From Roseovarius gaetbuli (lineage in GTDB: Bacteria > Pseudomonadota > Alphaproteobacteria > Rhodobacterales > Rhodobacteraceae), in contig NZ_FWFJ01000008.1 in assembly GCF_900172365.1 (NCBI RefSeq), positions 55,487-119,486 of the forward strand: a DNA stretch of 64,000 bases. The letters run 5' to 3'. Under the pieces are notes generated by a model. The model was given only the letters and a program-made list of their open reading frames with translations, was not told the origin of the DNA and did no database searches. Positions within the stretch are counted from its first letter, which is position 1; each line of letters begins with the position of its first letter. The translations under genes were made by a program, and so were the position numbers. This document shows, piece by piece, positions 26,492-37,345 of the stretch.

Positions 26492-26845
26492 CTAATAGAC
26501 GTCCTGCCAGTCGTCTTCGTGAAACACCTCGCCAATCGCCATCCAGCGCACCCGCACCCGCGCGACGCGGGTGTCGGCCCAGGTGCGAAACACCACGTCA
26601 AAACCCGTCCGGGTGATCTTTTCCGCGGTCACATCGGCGCGCGCATTGGTGGCGCTGTCCATATCCCAAAGCGACATGGCAAGATGCACGACCGGCTCTG
26701 ATTTGAAGGGCGTCTTGAACATGACCTTAGTGCGCCGGTCACGTTCGCCATGGCCGGTCCACATGGTGCCGCCATCTTCGTAATCCGAAAACAGCACATC
26801 ATCGCCCTGATCAATGCCAATGGCCTGATTGATGAAAACTTTCAT
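26492..26845 (-). CDS. Small H-type lectin domain protein
   Basis: Encodes 117 residues. Most of the protein matches the H-type lectin fold: FKTPFKSEPVVHLAMS followed by a central N-R segment, then TGFDVVFRTWADTRVARVRV and WMAIGE. H-type lectins were described from snail and slime-mould agglutinins and bind N-acetylgalactosamine-like sugars; bacterial members are rarely studied. No signal peptide is seen, so a cytoplasmic or unusual export route is possible. The start at 26845 was chosen because the extended frame overlaps the atp terminator. The binding target is unknown. Confidence 0.8.
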   Translation of the reverse strand: MKVFINQAIGIDQGDDVLFSDYEDGGTMWTGHGERDRRTKVMFKTPFKSEPVVHLAMSLWDMDSATNARADVTAEKITRTGFDVVFRTWADTRVARVRVRWMAIGEVFHEDDWQDVY

Positions 26846-26905
26846 GGCGTAGCCTCTTGGGTCCAGCCTTTTGGTAATAAGGGTTTCTGTCAGAATTGAG
26901 AACTG

Positions 26906-26938
26906 AAAAAGAAAAAAGGGCCGCAAGACGGCCCCTTT
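26906..26938 (-). terminator. Rho-independent terminator of the atp operon
   Basis: On the minus strand GGGCCG, a TCTTG loop and CGGCCC form a strong stem followed by TTTTTTCTTTTT. It lies just after the atpC stop codon and fits the end of the atpHAGDC transcript. Confidence 0.85.
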
Positions 26939-26959
26939 AGATGTTAATCTCTCGCGGCC

Positions 26960-27385
26960 TTAATTGGCCGAAAGACCGATGTGATCGCCAATCGCGACCA
27001 TATCCGCCAAAAGTTTGGCGGCATCGTCAACCGGGCCAGGCTCGTTGACAAAGGTTTCCTGCGCATGCGCAAGCTTGTCTGTCGCCTCGGATACCATGGC
27101 CTTGAACTCTTGCGCGGTCATGTCTTCGCGCGGCACGGCGCGCTCCGCCAGAACCGAAACGCTGTCTCCGCTGATTTCGGCGAAACCGCCGGTGACGACG
27201 TATTCACGGGCGCCATCGGGGCCTGAAACCTTCAGGACACCGGGGCGCAGCGTGGTGATCAGCGGCGCATGGTTGGCCATGGCCGTAAGATCACCCTCGG
27301 CACCGGGGATCTGCACCTCATTGGCGGCGACCGATGCCAGAAGCCGCTCAGGGCTCACCAGATCGAATTGCACTGTATCAGCCAT
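26960..27385 (-). CDS. atpC: F1 ATP synthase epsilon subunit
   Basis: Encodes 141 residues. Epsilon links the F1 head to the c ring and can inhibit ATP hydrolysis. The N-terminal beta sandwich ([25 protein letters not shown]) and the pattern ending near residue 140 are typical. A strong AAGGAGG ribosome site precedes the ATG. A 72-base gap holding a GC-rich hairpin separates it from atpD, which could set the subunit ratio. It is the last gene of the operon. Confidence 0.96.
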   Translation of the reverse strand: MADTVQFDLVSPERLLASVAANEVQIPGAEGDLTAMANHAPLITTLRPGVLKVSGPDGAREYVVTGGFAEISGDSVSVLAERAVPREDMTAQEFKAMVSEATDKLAHAQETFVNEPGPVDDAAKLLADMVAIGDHIGLSAN

Positions 27386-27408
27386 TTGGGCCTCCTTGAT
27401 GATGCAGC

Positions 27409-27442
27409 GCCCGAGCGGCCCACGTGATGTGGTCCGCCCGGG
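27409..27442 (-). promoter_or_regulatory. Intercistronic hairpin between atpD and atpC
   Basis: The minus strand here folds as GGCGG, CCAC, loop, GTGG, CCGC, with outer C/G pairing. It is the only sizeable gap inside the atp operon, so it may modulate epsilon expression or mRNA stability. This is inferred from pairing alone. Confidence 0.4.
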
Positions 27443-27458
27443 GGGCTACACGCGTTTC

Positions 27459-29781
<2,323 letters not shown>

Positions 29782-29795
29782 TGCCTTATCTCCCC

Positions 29796-31334
29796 TTAAG
29801 CGAAGTCAGCGGCGAATTCGTCCAGCGCGGCCTTGATCTTATCCTCGGCCTCACCCTTGATCTTGGGATCTTCCTTGGTGAGGTACGCCAGCAGATCGGC
29901 ATGCTTGCCGCGCAGGTGGCCAAGCAGACCAGCCTCGAAACGACCCACCTGATCGACACCGATCTTGTCCAGATACCCTTTGGTACCGGCATAGATCACG
30001 CAGACGATTTCAGCATTGGTCAGCGGCGAATACTGGGCCTGCTTCATCAGCTCGGTCAGACGCGCACCACGGTTCAGCAACTGCTGTGTCGAGGCATCAA
30101 GGTCAGAGCCGAACTGAGCAAAGGCGGCCATCTCGCGATACTGCGCCAGCTCAAGTTTCACCGGACCGGCGACGGATTTCATCGCGTTGGTTTGCGCCGA
30201 AGAGCCAACCCGCGAGACCGACAGACCGGTGTTCACAGCCGGGCGAACGCCCTGATAGAACAGTTCGGTTTCAAGGAAAATCTGACCGTCGGTGATCGAG
30301 ATCACGTTGGTCGGAATAAACGCAGACACGTCACCGCCCTGGGTTTCGATGATCGGCAGAGCCGTCAGCGAGCCCGAACCGTTTTCTTCGTTCAGCTTGG
30401 CCGAACGCTCGAGCAGGCGGGAGTGAAGATAGAAAACGTCACCAGGATAGGCTTCGCGGCCGGGCGGACGACGCAGAAGAAGCGACATCTGACGATAGGC
30501 AACGGCCTGTTTGGAAAGGTCATCATAAACGATAAGCGCGTGACGGCCGTTGTCGCGGAAATGCTCGGCCATCGCGGTCGCCGAATAGGGCGCGAGGAAC
30601 TGCATCGGCGCGGGATCAGAGGCGGTTGCCGCAACAACGATCGAATATTTGATCGCGCCGCTTTCTTCCAGCTTCTTCACCAGCTGTGCCACGGTCGACC
30701 GCTTCTGGCCGATCGCAACATAGACGCAGTACAGCTTTTTGCTTTCGTCGTCGCCAGCGGCCTCGTTATAGACCTTCTGGTTCAGGATGGTATCGAGCGC
30801 CACAGCGGTTTTGCCGGTCTGACGGTCACCAATGATAAGTTCGCGCTGGCCACGGCCAATCGGGATCATCGCGTCAACCGACTTGATGCCGGTCGCCATC
30901 GGCTCGTGAACTGATTTACGCGGGATGATGCCCGGCGCTTTCACGTCGGCCAGGCCGCGCGTATCGCTTTTGATCGGGCCCTTGCCGTCAAGCGGGTTGC
31001 CAAGGCCGTCAACAACGCGACCCAGAAGACCGTCACCGATCGGAACGTCGACGATCGACTTGGTGCGCTTGACGGTGTCGCCTTCCTTGATCTCGCGGTC
31101 GGACCCGAAGATCACGACGCCGACGTTGTCGGCCTCAAGGTTAAGCGCCATCCCCATGATGCCACCGGGGAATTCGACCAGCTCGCCGGCCTGCACATTG
31201 TCCAGACCGTGAACGCGCGCAATACCGTCACCGACCGAAAGAACCCGGCCGATTTCGGCCACTTCGGCCTCTTGACCGAAATTCTTGATCTGGTCCTTAA
31301 GGATCGCAGAAATCTCTGCTGCTTGGATACCCAT
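29796..31334 (-). CDS. atpA: F1 ATP synthase alpha subunit
   Basis: Encodes 512 residues. Alpha contributes the non-catalytic nucleotide sites. The P-loop [13 protein letters not shown] (about residue 169), the [20 protein letters not shown] stretch and the conserved arginine region near the end of the nucleotide domain are present. The start codon is directly adjacent to the atpH stop, with no gap. Confidence 0.97.
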   Translation of the reverse strand: MGIQAAEISAILKDQIKNFGQEAEVAEIGRVLSVGDGIARVHGLDNVQAGELVEFPGGIMGMALNLEADNVGVVIFGSDREIKEGDTVKRTKSIVDVPIGDGLLGRVVDGLGNPLDGKGPIKSDTRGLADVKAPGIIPRKSVHEPMATGIKSVDAMIPIGRGQRELIIGDRQTGKTAVALDTILNQKVYNEAAGDDESKKLYCVYVAIGQKRSTVAQLVKKLEESGAIKYSIVVAATASDPAPMQFLAPYSATAMAEHFRDNGRHALIVYDDLSKQAVAYRQMSLLLRRPPGREAYPGDVFYLHSRLLERSAKLNEENGSGSLTALPIIETQGGDVSAFIPTNVISITDGQIFLETELFYQGVRPAVNTGLSVSRVGSSAQTNAMKSVAGPVKLELAQYREMAAFAQFGSDLDASTQQLLNRGARLTELMKQAQYSPLTNAEIVCVIYAGTKGYLDKIGVDQVGRFEAGLLGHLRGKHADLLAYLTKEDPKIKGEAEDKIKAALDEFAADFA

Positions 31335-31895
31335 TTATCCGACCTCTTTCATTGAATTCTGGAGGGAATCGAGCTTGGAGCGGATCGACGTGTCGATCAT
31401 CTTCGAGCCCACTTTAACGACAAGACCGCCAATGAGGCTTTCATCGACGGTCGCATTGATCTTGACGTCCTTGCCCACACGCTCTTTCAGCGTCTTGGCC
31501 AGTTTGTCCGCTTGTGCCTTGGTCAGCGCCTTGGCGCTGGTCACTTCGGCACTCACCTCACCCTTGTCCTCGGCGATCATCGCGCGCAGCTGGGCGACCA
31601 GCTGGGGAAGAACGAACAGGCGACGCTTTTCAGCCATCAGCCCAAGGCCGTTCTGCATCTCGGGAACAAGTTTCATTTTCTTGCCAATGGCGGCCATTGC
31701 GGCGCCCTGCTCGTCACGTGTCACAACCGGAGAGCTGATCAACGCGCGCAAATCGGCACTGTCATCCAGCGCCTGCGCCAGATCGTTAAGGTTGGTTTCA
31801 AGTTTCGCCAGAGATTTACTCTCTTTCGAAATCCCGAAAATAGCGGTGGCATAGCGCTCGGCGATGCCGGAGGAGATCGAAGCTGGTTCGGACAC
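31335..31895 (-). CDS. atpH: ATP synthase delta subunit
   Basis: Encodes 186 residues from the GTG at 31895, which follows GGAAGG by six bases and gives the family-typical N-terminus SEPASISSGIAERYATAI; a longer in-frame ATG start would add 12 unsupported residues. Delta joins the F1 head to the stator stalk. The C-terminal domain GGLVVKVGSKMIDTSIRSKL is conserved. It is the first gene of atpHAGDC. No F0 genes are here, which fits alphaproteobacteria that keep atpIBEF elsewhere. Confidence 0.94.
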   Translation of the reverse strand: MSEPASISSGIAERYATAIFGISKESKSLAKLETNLNDLAQALDDSADLRALISSPVVTRDEQGAAMAAIGKKMKLVPEMQNGLGLMAEKRRLFVLPQLVAQLRAMIAEDKGEVSAEVTSAKALTKAQADKLAKTLKERVGKDVKINATVDESLIGGLVVKVGSKMIDTSIRSKLDSLQNSMKEVG

Positions 31896-32000
31896 GTCCA
31901 CCCTTCCGATTGTCTGGCCCCGGTTTGGCAAGCCTCACTTGGCCGCTTCCGGGGACGTTTGCGTGCGATGATATTTAAGAAACACCGAAATTCGGCTGCG

Positions 32001-32028
32001 GTATAGCAGTGCCTTGCCAACCTAGCAA
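32001..32028 (-). promoter_or_regulatory. Candidate promoter of the atp operon
   Basis: On the minus strand TTGCTA (32023-32028) and CTATAC (32001-32006) are 16 bases apart, about 105 bases before the atpH start. The 398-base gap 31896-32293 otherwise holds AT-rich leader sequence, with no gene seen, and a family C repeat at its far end. Confidence 0.4.
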
Positions 32029-32257
32029 GCCGCGCGGAAATCATTGTATACGAATGAATACCGCATGATTTCATATACTTAAGGGGGGTGCGACCTATTG
32101 CGCGCATTTTGCCCGTCTAAAAAGATCACTTTTTCGCAACATTTAGCGATTCCCCACTCCAAACCCCCACTGAATCGCGCGTCTTTCGTTACCGCTATCA
32201 GTTGAAATCGCCCTTCGAAATGGCACTCCGGACGCAACAAGCCCGACCTGTCCCCCT

Positions 32258-32290
32258 GTGTAGGGTGGGTGAAACCCACGCGCCTGCCCG
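32258..32290. repeat. Family C hairpin repeat, copy 2
   Basis: GTAGGGTGGGTGAAACCCAC followed by GCGCCTGCCCGCG, with the same GTGGGT-GAA-ACCCAC hairpin as at 26456. It ends just past the 3' end of the minus-strand methyltransferase gene. Confidence 0.65.
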
Positions 32291-32293
32291 CGT

Positions 32294-33034
32294 CTAAACC
32301 GGCTTGGCCTTGGGTTGCGGCGCCAGAACCCCGAGGGGTTTGCGTACCTTGTCGCGCAGGCCCGGCCCACTTGGCGCCTGCACGCGCTTCGTCGCCTCGA
32401 CCATCAAGACGCCGCCCGCCGCCACCACCGAAAGCTTTGCACCCATGCTCTCCCACATGCCGGCCGTCTTGCGCCAGAACGGCTTGGTCGACGGCGGCTG
32501 ATAAAGGGCGGTTGCGTGGCGCTCGGGCAGGAAGTTGTGCGACTTAAGCTCGGTCTCAAGCTGTGTCTGGCTATAGGGTCGGCCAAAGCCGAACGGCGTG
32601 CGGTCACTGCGCGACCAGAGCCCGGCCCGGTTCGGCACGATAAACAACGCCGATCCCCCCGGCCCAAGCACCCGCCAGCATTCTTCCAGCACCGCGCCCG
32701 GCTGTTCCGAGGTCTCAAGCCCATGCACCACCAAGAGCTTGTCCACATGCCCGGTTTCAATCGGCCACATGGTTTCTTCGCACAGCACCGAGATATTCGG
32801 CATGCCCTGCGGCCAACCGATCACCCCCTGCGGCGCGGGCATAAACCCGACCACCCGGCGCGCATCGGCAAGATAAGGGCGCAGGAACGGCACCGCAAAT
32901 CCATAGCCCAAAACCGTCTGGCCCTTTGCCTCGGGCCAGAATTCGGCGACTTCGGCACGCACAGCCTTTTGAACCGCGCGCCCAAGGGTGCTTCGGTAAT
33001 AAAAATTTCGTAGGTCCTGCACGTCCAGATGCAT
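32294..33034 (-). CDS. Class I SAM-dependent methyltransferase family protein
   Basis: Encodes 246 residues. The core has the methyltransferase pattern: [14 protein letters not shown] as motif I region, an acidic [10 protein letters not shown] strand, [10 protein letters not shown] as motif IV, and [19 protein letters not shown] as the post-motif loop of UbiE/Methyltransf_11 proteins. The glycine-rich loop is weaker than usual. The tail from about residue 215 is basic. The substrate is unknown. It diverges from gloB across 63 bases, an arrangement that often goes with shared regulation. Confidence 0.85.
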   Translation of the reverse strand: MHLDVQDLRNFYYRSTLGRAVQKAVRAEVAEFWPEAKGQTVLGYGFAVPFLRPYLADARRVVGFMPAPQGVIGWPQGMPNISVLCEETMWPIETGHVDKLLVVHGLETSEQPGAVLEECWRVLGPGGSALFIVPNRAGLWSRSDRTPFGFGRPYSQTQLETELKSHNFLPERHATALYQPPSTKPFWRKTAGMWESMGAKLSVVAAGGVLMVEATKRVQAPSGPGLRDKVRKPLGVLAPQPKAKPV

Positions 33035-33097
33035 TGCGGCCCCGGCAAAGATCGGTCACTCTCAAATCTAACAGTAACCGGCATTTGGGAAAAGACC

Positions 33098-33865
33098 ATG
33101 ACTTTGCAAATCCTGACCATTCCCTGCCTCTCGGACAACTATGCCTTTCTTGCGCATGAACCGGGCACGGGTGAAACAATGGCCATCGACGTGCCCGAGG
33201 CGGCCCCGATCCTTGCGGCGCTTGCCGACACGGGCTGGGTGCTGAGCCATGTTCTCTTGACCCACCACCACGCCGACCACACCCAGGGCCTTGGCGAATT
33301 GCTGGCCGCCGCGTCGGCACAGGTGATCGGCGCCGCCGCCGACGCGCATCGCCTGCCGCCGCTTGATCTGGCCGTGAGCGAAGGCGACACGATCACGCTT
33401 GGCGGCGAAACCGGTCATGTGATGGATGTCTCGGGCCATACCGTCGGCCATATCGCGGTGCATTTCCCCGAGAGTGCCGTGGTGTTCACCGCCGATAGCC
33501 TCATGGCGCTTGGCTGTGGCCGGGTCTTCGAGGGCACGATGGCGCAAATGTATGCAAGCCTGTGCAAGCTGGCCGCGCTCCCGCCTGAAACAACCGTCTG
33601 CTCGGGGCATGAATATACCCAGGCCAACGCAAAATTCGCCCTAAGCGTTGATCCGGACAATCCGGCACTTATATCAAGAGCCAAGGCGATCGACGCCGCG
33701 CGCGCCGCAGGCCAACCAACTGTCCCCTCAACCCTGGCCGAAGAACTGGCCACCAACCCCTTTTTACGCGCCACCGATCCGGGCGTTCAGGCCAATCTTG
33801 GCATGACCGGGCAGGACCCTGCCCTTGTCTTCGCCGAGATCCGAACCCGAAAAGACCGCTTTTGA
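33098..33865 (+). CDS. gloB: Hydroxyacylglutathione hydrolase (glyoxalase II)
   Basis: Encodes 255 residues. It hydrolyses S-lactoylglutathione to lactate and glutathione, the second step of methylglyoxal detoxification. The metallo-beta-lactamase motif THHHADHTQG (about residue 52) supplies the binuclear metal ligands; GHTVGHI (about residue 112), an aspartate in TADSL, and the GHEYT motif complete them. The ATG at 33098 gives the family N-terminus. A C-terminal domain ending EIRTRKDRF is typical. It fits with the glutathione genes elsewhere in the window. Confidence 0.96.
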   Translation: MTLQILTIPCLSDNYAFLAHEPGTGETMAIDVPEAAPILAALADTGWVLSHVLLTHHHADHTQGLGELLAAASAQVIGAAADAHRLPPLDLAVSEGDTITLGGETGHVMDVSGHTVGHIAVHFPESAVVFTADSLMALGCGRVFEGTMAQMYASLCKLAALPPETTVCSGHEYTQANAKFALSVDPDNPALISRAKAIDAARAAGQPTVPSTLAEELATNPFLRATDPGVQANLGMTGQDPALVFAEIRTRKDRF

Positions 33866-33928
33866 ACGGTATCGTGATCAAAAAACCAGCCGGTATAACG
33901 AAAAGTGAGCCGGTTTTACAAAAAAAGC

Positions 33929-33958
33929 CTTGAAGGATGGCCGCTATCGACCAAACTT
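33929..33958 (+). promoter_or_regulatory. Candidate heat-shock (sigma-32-type) promoter upstream of clpA
   Basis: CTTGAA at 33929-33934 matches a sigma-32 -35 box, with CCAAACTT at 33951-33958 in a loose -10 position 64 bases before the clpA start. The -10 match is weak. A role for the RpoH encoded at 60815 would make sense but is inferred. Confidence 0.3.
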
Positions 33959-34021
33959 TAAGACTATGAGGCCAAGGATGGGGTGATACCGCCCCACCCC
34001 AGATCAGAAGGAGCACTCATC

Positions 34022-36358
34022 GTGCCTTCATTCTCGACCACACTGGAACAAGCAATCCATGCCGCTTTGGCGCTGGCCAATGCGCGGCAGCATGAATTTG
34101 CCACATTGGAACACCTGTTGCTCGCCCTTGTGGACGAGCCTGACGCGTCGCGCGTGATGAAGGCCTGTAGCGTCGACACCGAAGAATTGCGCACCACCCT
34201 GGTGGAATTCATCGACGACGACCTTGCCAATCTGGTCACCGATATCGACGGATCAGAGGCGGTGCCGACCGCCGCCTTCCAGCGCGTCATCCAGCGCGCC
34301 GCGATCCACGTGCAATCTTCGGGCCGCACCGAGGTGACCGGGGCCAATGTTCTGGTCGCGATCTTTGCCGAGCGTGAATCAAACGCCGCCTATTTCCTGC
34401 AGGAGCAGGATATGACGCGCTATGATGCGGTGAACTTCATCGCCCACGGTGTTGCCAAGGACCCGGCATACGGCGAATCCCGCCCGCTGAGCGGGGCCAG
34501 CAACCTTGATGACGAGGGCGCCAAGACCCACGGCGAATCCGACGCGGTCGAGGCCGGTGAATCCGCGCTTGCGAAATACTGTGTCGATCTCAACGAAAAG
34601 GCGCGTTCGGGCGATATTGACCCGCTGATCGGTCGCGATTCAGAGGTTGAGCGCTGCATTCAGGTGTTGTGTCGCCGCCGCAAGAACAACCCGCTTCTGG
34701 TGGGCGATCCCGGCGTCGGCAAAACCGCCATCGCCGAGGGCCTCGCGCATAAGATCATCATGGGCGAAACCCCCGAAGTTCTCTCGAAAACCACCATCTT
34801 TTCGCTCGATATGGGCGCGCTTCTGGCCGGAACCCGCTATCGCGGCGACTTTGAAGAGCGGCTCAAGGCGGTGGTGACCGAGTTGGAAAAACACCCCGAC
34901 GCGGTTTTGTTCATCGACGAAATCCACACCGTGATCGGTGCCGGCGCCACATCTGGCGGCGCGATGGATGCCTCGAACCTGCTCAAGCCGGCCTTGCAGG
35001 GCGGCAAGCTTCGCTGCATGGGCTCGACCACCTTCAAGGAATTCCGCCAGCATTTCGAAAAGGACCGCGCCCTTGCGCGCCGGTTCCAGAAAATCGACGT
35101 GGCAGAGCCGACGGTCGAGGATGCGGTGAAAATTCTCAAAGGCCTCAAGCCCTATTTTGAGGATCATCACAGCGTCAAATACACCAATGACGCCATCCGC
35201 TCTGCGGTTGATCTTTCGGCGCGCTATATCAATGACCGCAAGTTGCCCGATAAGGCGATTGACGTCATCGACGAAGCCGGTGCCGCGCAACATCTTCTGG
35301 CCGCCTCGAAACGCCGAAAGAGCATCGGTGTGAAAGAGATCGAGGATGTGGTTGCGAAAATCGCCCGCATCCCACCCAAGAATGTCAGCAAGAACGACGC
35401 CGAGGTTCTCAAGGATCTCGAAGCCGGGCTCAAGCGCGTGGTGTTTGGTCAGGATACCGCGATCGAGGCGCTGTCTTCGGCAATCAAGCTGTCGCGTGCA
35501 GGTCTACGCGAGCCGGAAAAACCGATTGGCAACTATCTCTTTGCCGGTCCCACCGGTGTCGGCAAAACCGAGGTCGCCAAACAGCTTGCGGATTCGCTTG
35601 GTGTGGAATTGCTCCGCTTTGACATGTCGGAATACATGGAAAAGCACGCCGTTTCGCGTCTGATTGGTGCGCCTCCGGGCTATGTCGGCTTTGATCAGGG
35701 CGGGCTTTTGACCGATGGCGTCGATCAGCATCCCCACTGCGTGCTGCTGCTTGACGAGATCGAAAAAGCGCATCCCGATGTGTTCAACATCCTGCTTCAG
35801 GTCATGGACCACGGCACGCTGACCGATCACAACGGCCGCACCGTCGACTTCCGCAACGTGGTCCTGATCATGACCTCGAACGCCGGGGCCTCTGAACAGG
35901 CGAAATCGGCTGTCGGCTTTGGTCGCGACCGCCGCGAGGGTGAAGACACCGCCGCGATCGAGCGTACCTTCACGCCGGAATTCCGCAACCGTCTTGATGC
36001 GGTCATCTCGTTCGGCGCCCTGCCAAAGGAGGTGATCCTTAAAGTGGTCGAGAAGTTCGTGCTTCAGCTTGAGGCACAGCTTATGGATCGCGACGTGACC
36101 ATCGAGTTGACCGAACCGGCGGCCGCCTGGCTTGCGGATCGCGGCTATGACGACAAGATGGGCGCCCGCCCGCTTGGCCGTGTCATTCAGGAGCATATCA
36201 AAAAGCCGCTGGCCGAGGAGCTTTTGTTCGGCAAGCTTGCCAAGGGCGGCGTCGTCAAAGTTGGCGTCAAGGACGGCAAGATCGACCTCACAGTCGAAGG
36301 CCCCGTCGCGCGCCGCCTGTCGGGCAAGAAAAAGCCGCCGCTGCTCACCGCTGAGTGA
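34022..36358 (+). CDS. clpA: ATP-dependent Clp protease ATP-binding subunit ClpA
   Basis: Encodes 778 residues from the GTG at 34022, with AAGGAG eight bases before it; this gives the typical [11 protein letters not shown]-terminus. ClpA unfolds proteins and feeds them to ClpP. An N-domain with two repeats precedes two AAA modules, with Walker A motifs [13 protein letters not shown] and [13 protein letters not shown]. The IGF-type loop for docking on ClpP appears as VGFGRDR. The adaptor gene clpS, often just upstream, is absent. The stop overlaps the M23 gene by TGATG. Confidence 0.95.
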   Translation: MPSFSTTLEQAIHAALALANARQHEFATLEHLLLALVDEPDASRVMKACSVDTEELRTTLVEFIDDDLANLVTDIDGSEAVPTAAFQRVIQRAAIHVQSSGRTEVTGANVLVAIFAERESNAAYFLQEQDMTRYDAVNFIAHGVAKDPAYGESRPLSGASNLDDEGAKTHGESDAVEAGESALAKYCVDLNEKARSGDIDPLIGRDSEVERCIQVLCRRRKNNPLLVGDPGVGKTAIAEGLAHKIIMGETPEVLSKTTIFSLDMGALLAGTRYRGDFEERLKAVVTELEKHPDAVLFIDEIHTVIGAGATSGGAMDASNLLKPALQGGKLRCMGSTTFKEFRQHFEKDRALARRFQKIDVAEPTVEDAVKILKGLKPYFEDHHSVKYTNDAIRSAVDLSARYINDRKLPDKAIDVIDEAGAAQHLLAASKRRKSIGVKEIEDVVAKIARIPPKNVSKNDAEVLKDLEAGLKRVVFGQDTAIEALSSAIKLSRAGLREPEKPIGNYLFAGPTGVGKTEVAKQLADSLGVELLRFDMSEYMEKHAVSRLIGAPPGYVGFDQGGLLTDGVDQHPHCVLLLDEIEKAHPDVFNILLQVMDHGTLTDHNGRTVDFRNVVLIMTSNAGASEQAKSAVGFGRDRREGEDTAAIERTFTPEFRNRLDAVISFGALPKEVILKVVEKFVLQLEAQLMDRDVTIELTEPAAAWLADRGYDDKMGARPLGRVIQEHIKKPLAEELLFGKLAKGGVVKVGVKDGKIDLTVEGPVARRLSGKKKPPLLTAE

Positions 36359-37332
36359 TGCGCCGGTCGGCCTTTGCACTGGCGACACTGATACTTGCGG
36401 CGGCCCCCGTGGCCGCCGCAGACGCGCCACGGCTTGGCCTTCCGATTGACTGTGAGCCCGGCAAAACCTGTTATATCGAAGATTATGTCGATGCCGATCC
36501 CGGCCCCGGACAACACGACTTCATGTGTGGCCTCAAAAGCCGCGATGCCCACCGCGGCACCGACATTGTGCTGTTGTCCTTTGACGCGATGACCGCTGGT
36601 GTTGACGTTCTTGCCGCCGCCCCCGGCGTGGTGGCCGCAACCCGTGACGGTGTTCCCGACCAACCCGTTACCCCCAACACCCGAGACAGCATCAAGGGCC
36701 GCGAATGCGGCAATGCCGTGCGCATTGATCACGGGGACGGCTGGCAAACCCTTTACTGTCACATGAAGAGCGGCTCGGTTCAGGTGCGCAAAGGCGATCA
36801 GCTTGAGCGCGGCGCGGTTCTTGGTGAGGTCGGGTTAAGCGGTCTGACCAATGTGCCCCATGTCCATATCGGCGTGCTCAAGGATGGCAAGGTTGTCGAC
36901 CCGTTCAACCCCGAGGATCGCAACACCTGTGGCACGGCGAGCGGCACCGGCCTTTGGGACAGCGCGCCTACCTATCATCGCGCGGGGCTGTTTACGGCCG
37001 GGTTTTCAACCACCGTCCCGGGCTTTGGCGCCGTGAAATCCGGCGCAGCGCGCGCCGCCACGGCCAAGCCTGATCAACCGCTGGTGCTTTATGGTCATGC
37101 GTTTTACGCCGAGCCCGGCGACCTGCTTATCTTTACGGCCCAAGGCCCAGATGGTGAGATTTTTCGCCAGGACATCACGCTTGATGATCCCAAGGCCCAG
37201 ATTTTCCGTGCCTTTGGCCGCAAGGCCCCTCCCGGGGGCTGGCCCGCCGGGGCCTATCGCGGCTATGTCCGCCTGCAACGCGGGCAAGAGGTTTTGGCGC
37301 TGCGCCACGCGGAGATCATCGTCGCTCCCTGA
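36358..37332 (+). CDS. M23 family metallopeptidase (exported)
   Basis: Encodes 324 residues with an N-terminal signal peptide (about residues 1-22, ending AAAD). The LytM-type zinc site is present: HRGTD (about residue 63) and HVHIG (about residue 171), with the ECGNAVRIDHG turn between. Active M23 enzymes cut peptide crosslinks of peptidoglycan. Because both zinc motifs are intact, it is probably active. The C-terminal 130 residues form an extra beta-rich domain. It is co-transcribed with clpA and convergent with the MotB-like gene, 13 bases apart. Confidence 0.9.
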   Translation: MRRSAFALATLILAAAPVAAADAPRLGLPIDCEPGKTCYIEDYVDADPGPGQHDFMCGLKSRDAHRGTDIVLLSFDAMTAGVDVLAAAPGVVAATRDGVPDQPVTPNTRDSIKGRECGNAVRIDHGDGWQTLYCHMKSGSVQVRKGDQLERGAVLGEVGLSGLTNVPHVHIGVLKDGKVVDPFNPEDRNTCGTASGTGLWDSAPTYHRAGLFTAGFSTTVPGFGAVKSGAARAATAKPDQPLVLYGHAFYAEPGDLLIFTAQGPDGEIFRQDITLDDPKAQIFRAFGRKAPPGGWPAGAYRGYVRLQRGQEVLALRHAEIIVAP

Positions 37333-37345
37333 CCCCCCCGCCTGC

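Noticed and set aside
31896..32293. Missed gene in the 398-base gap upstream of atpH
   Set aside because: Stops occur in all frames and no start with a ribosome site gives a plausible protein; it holds the promoter region and a repeat.
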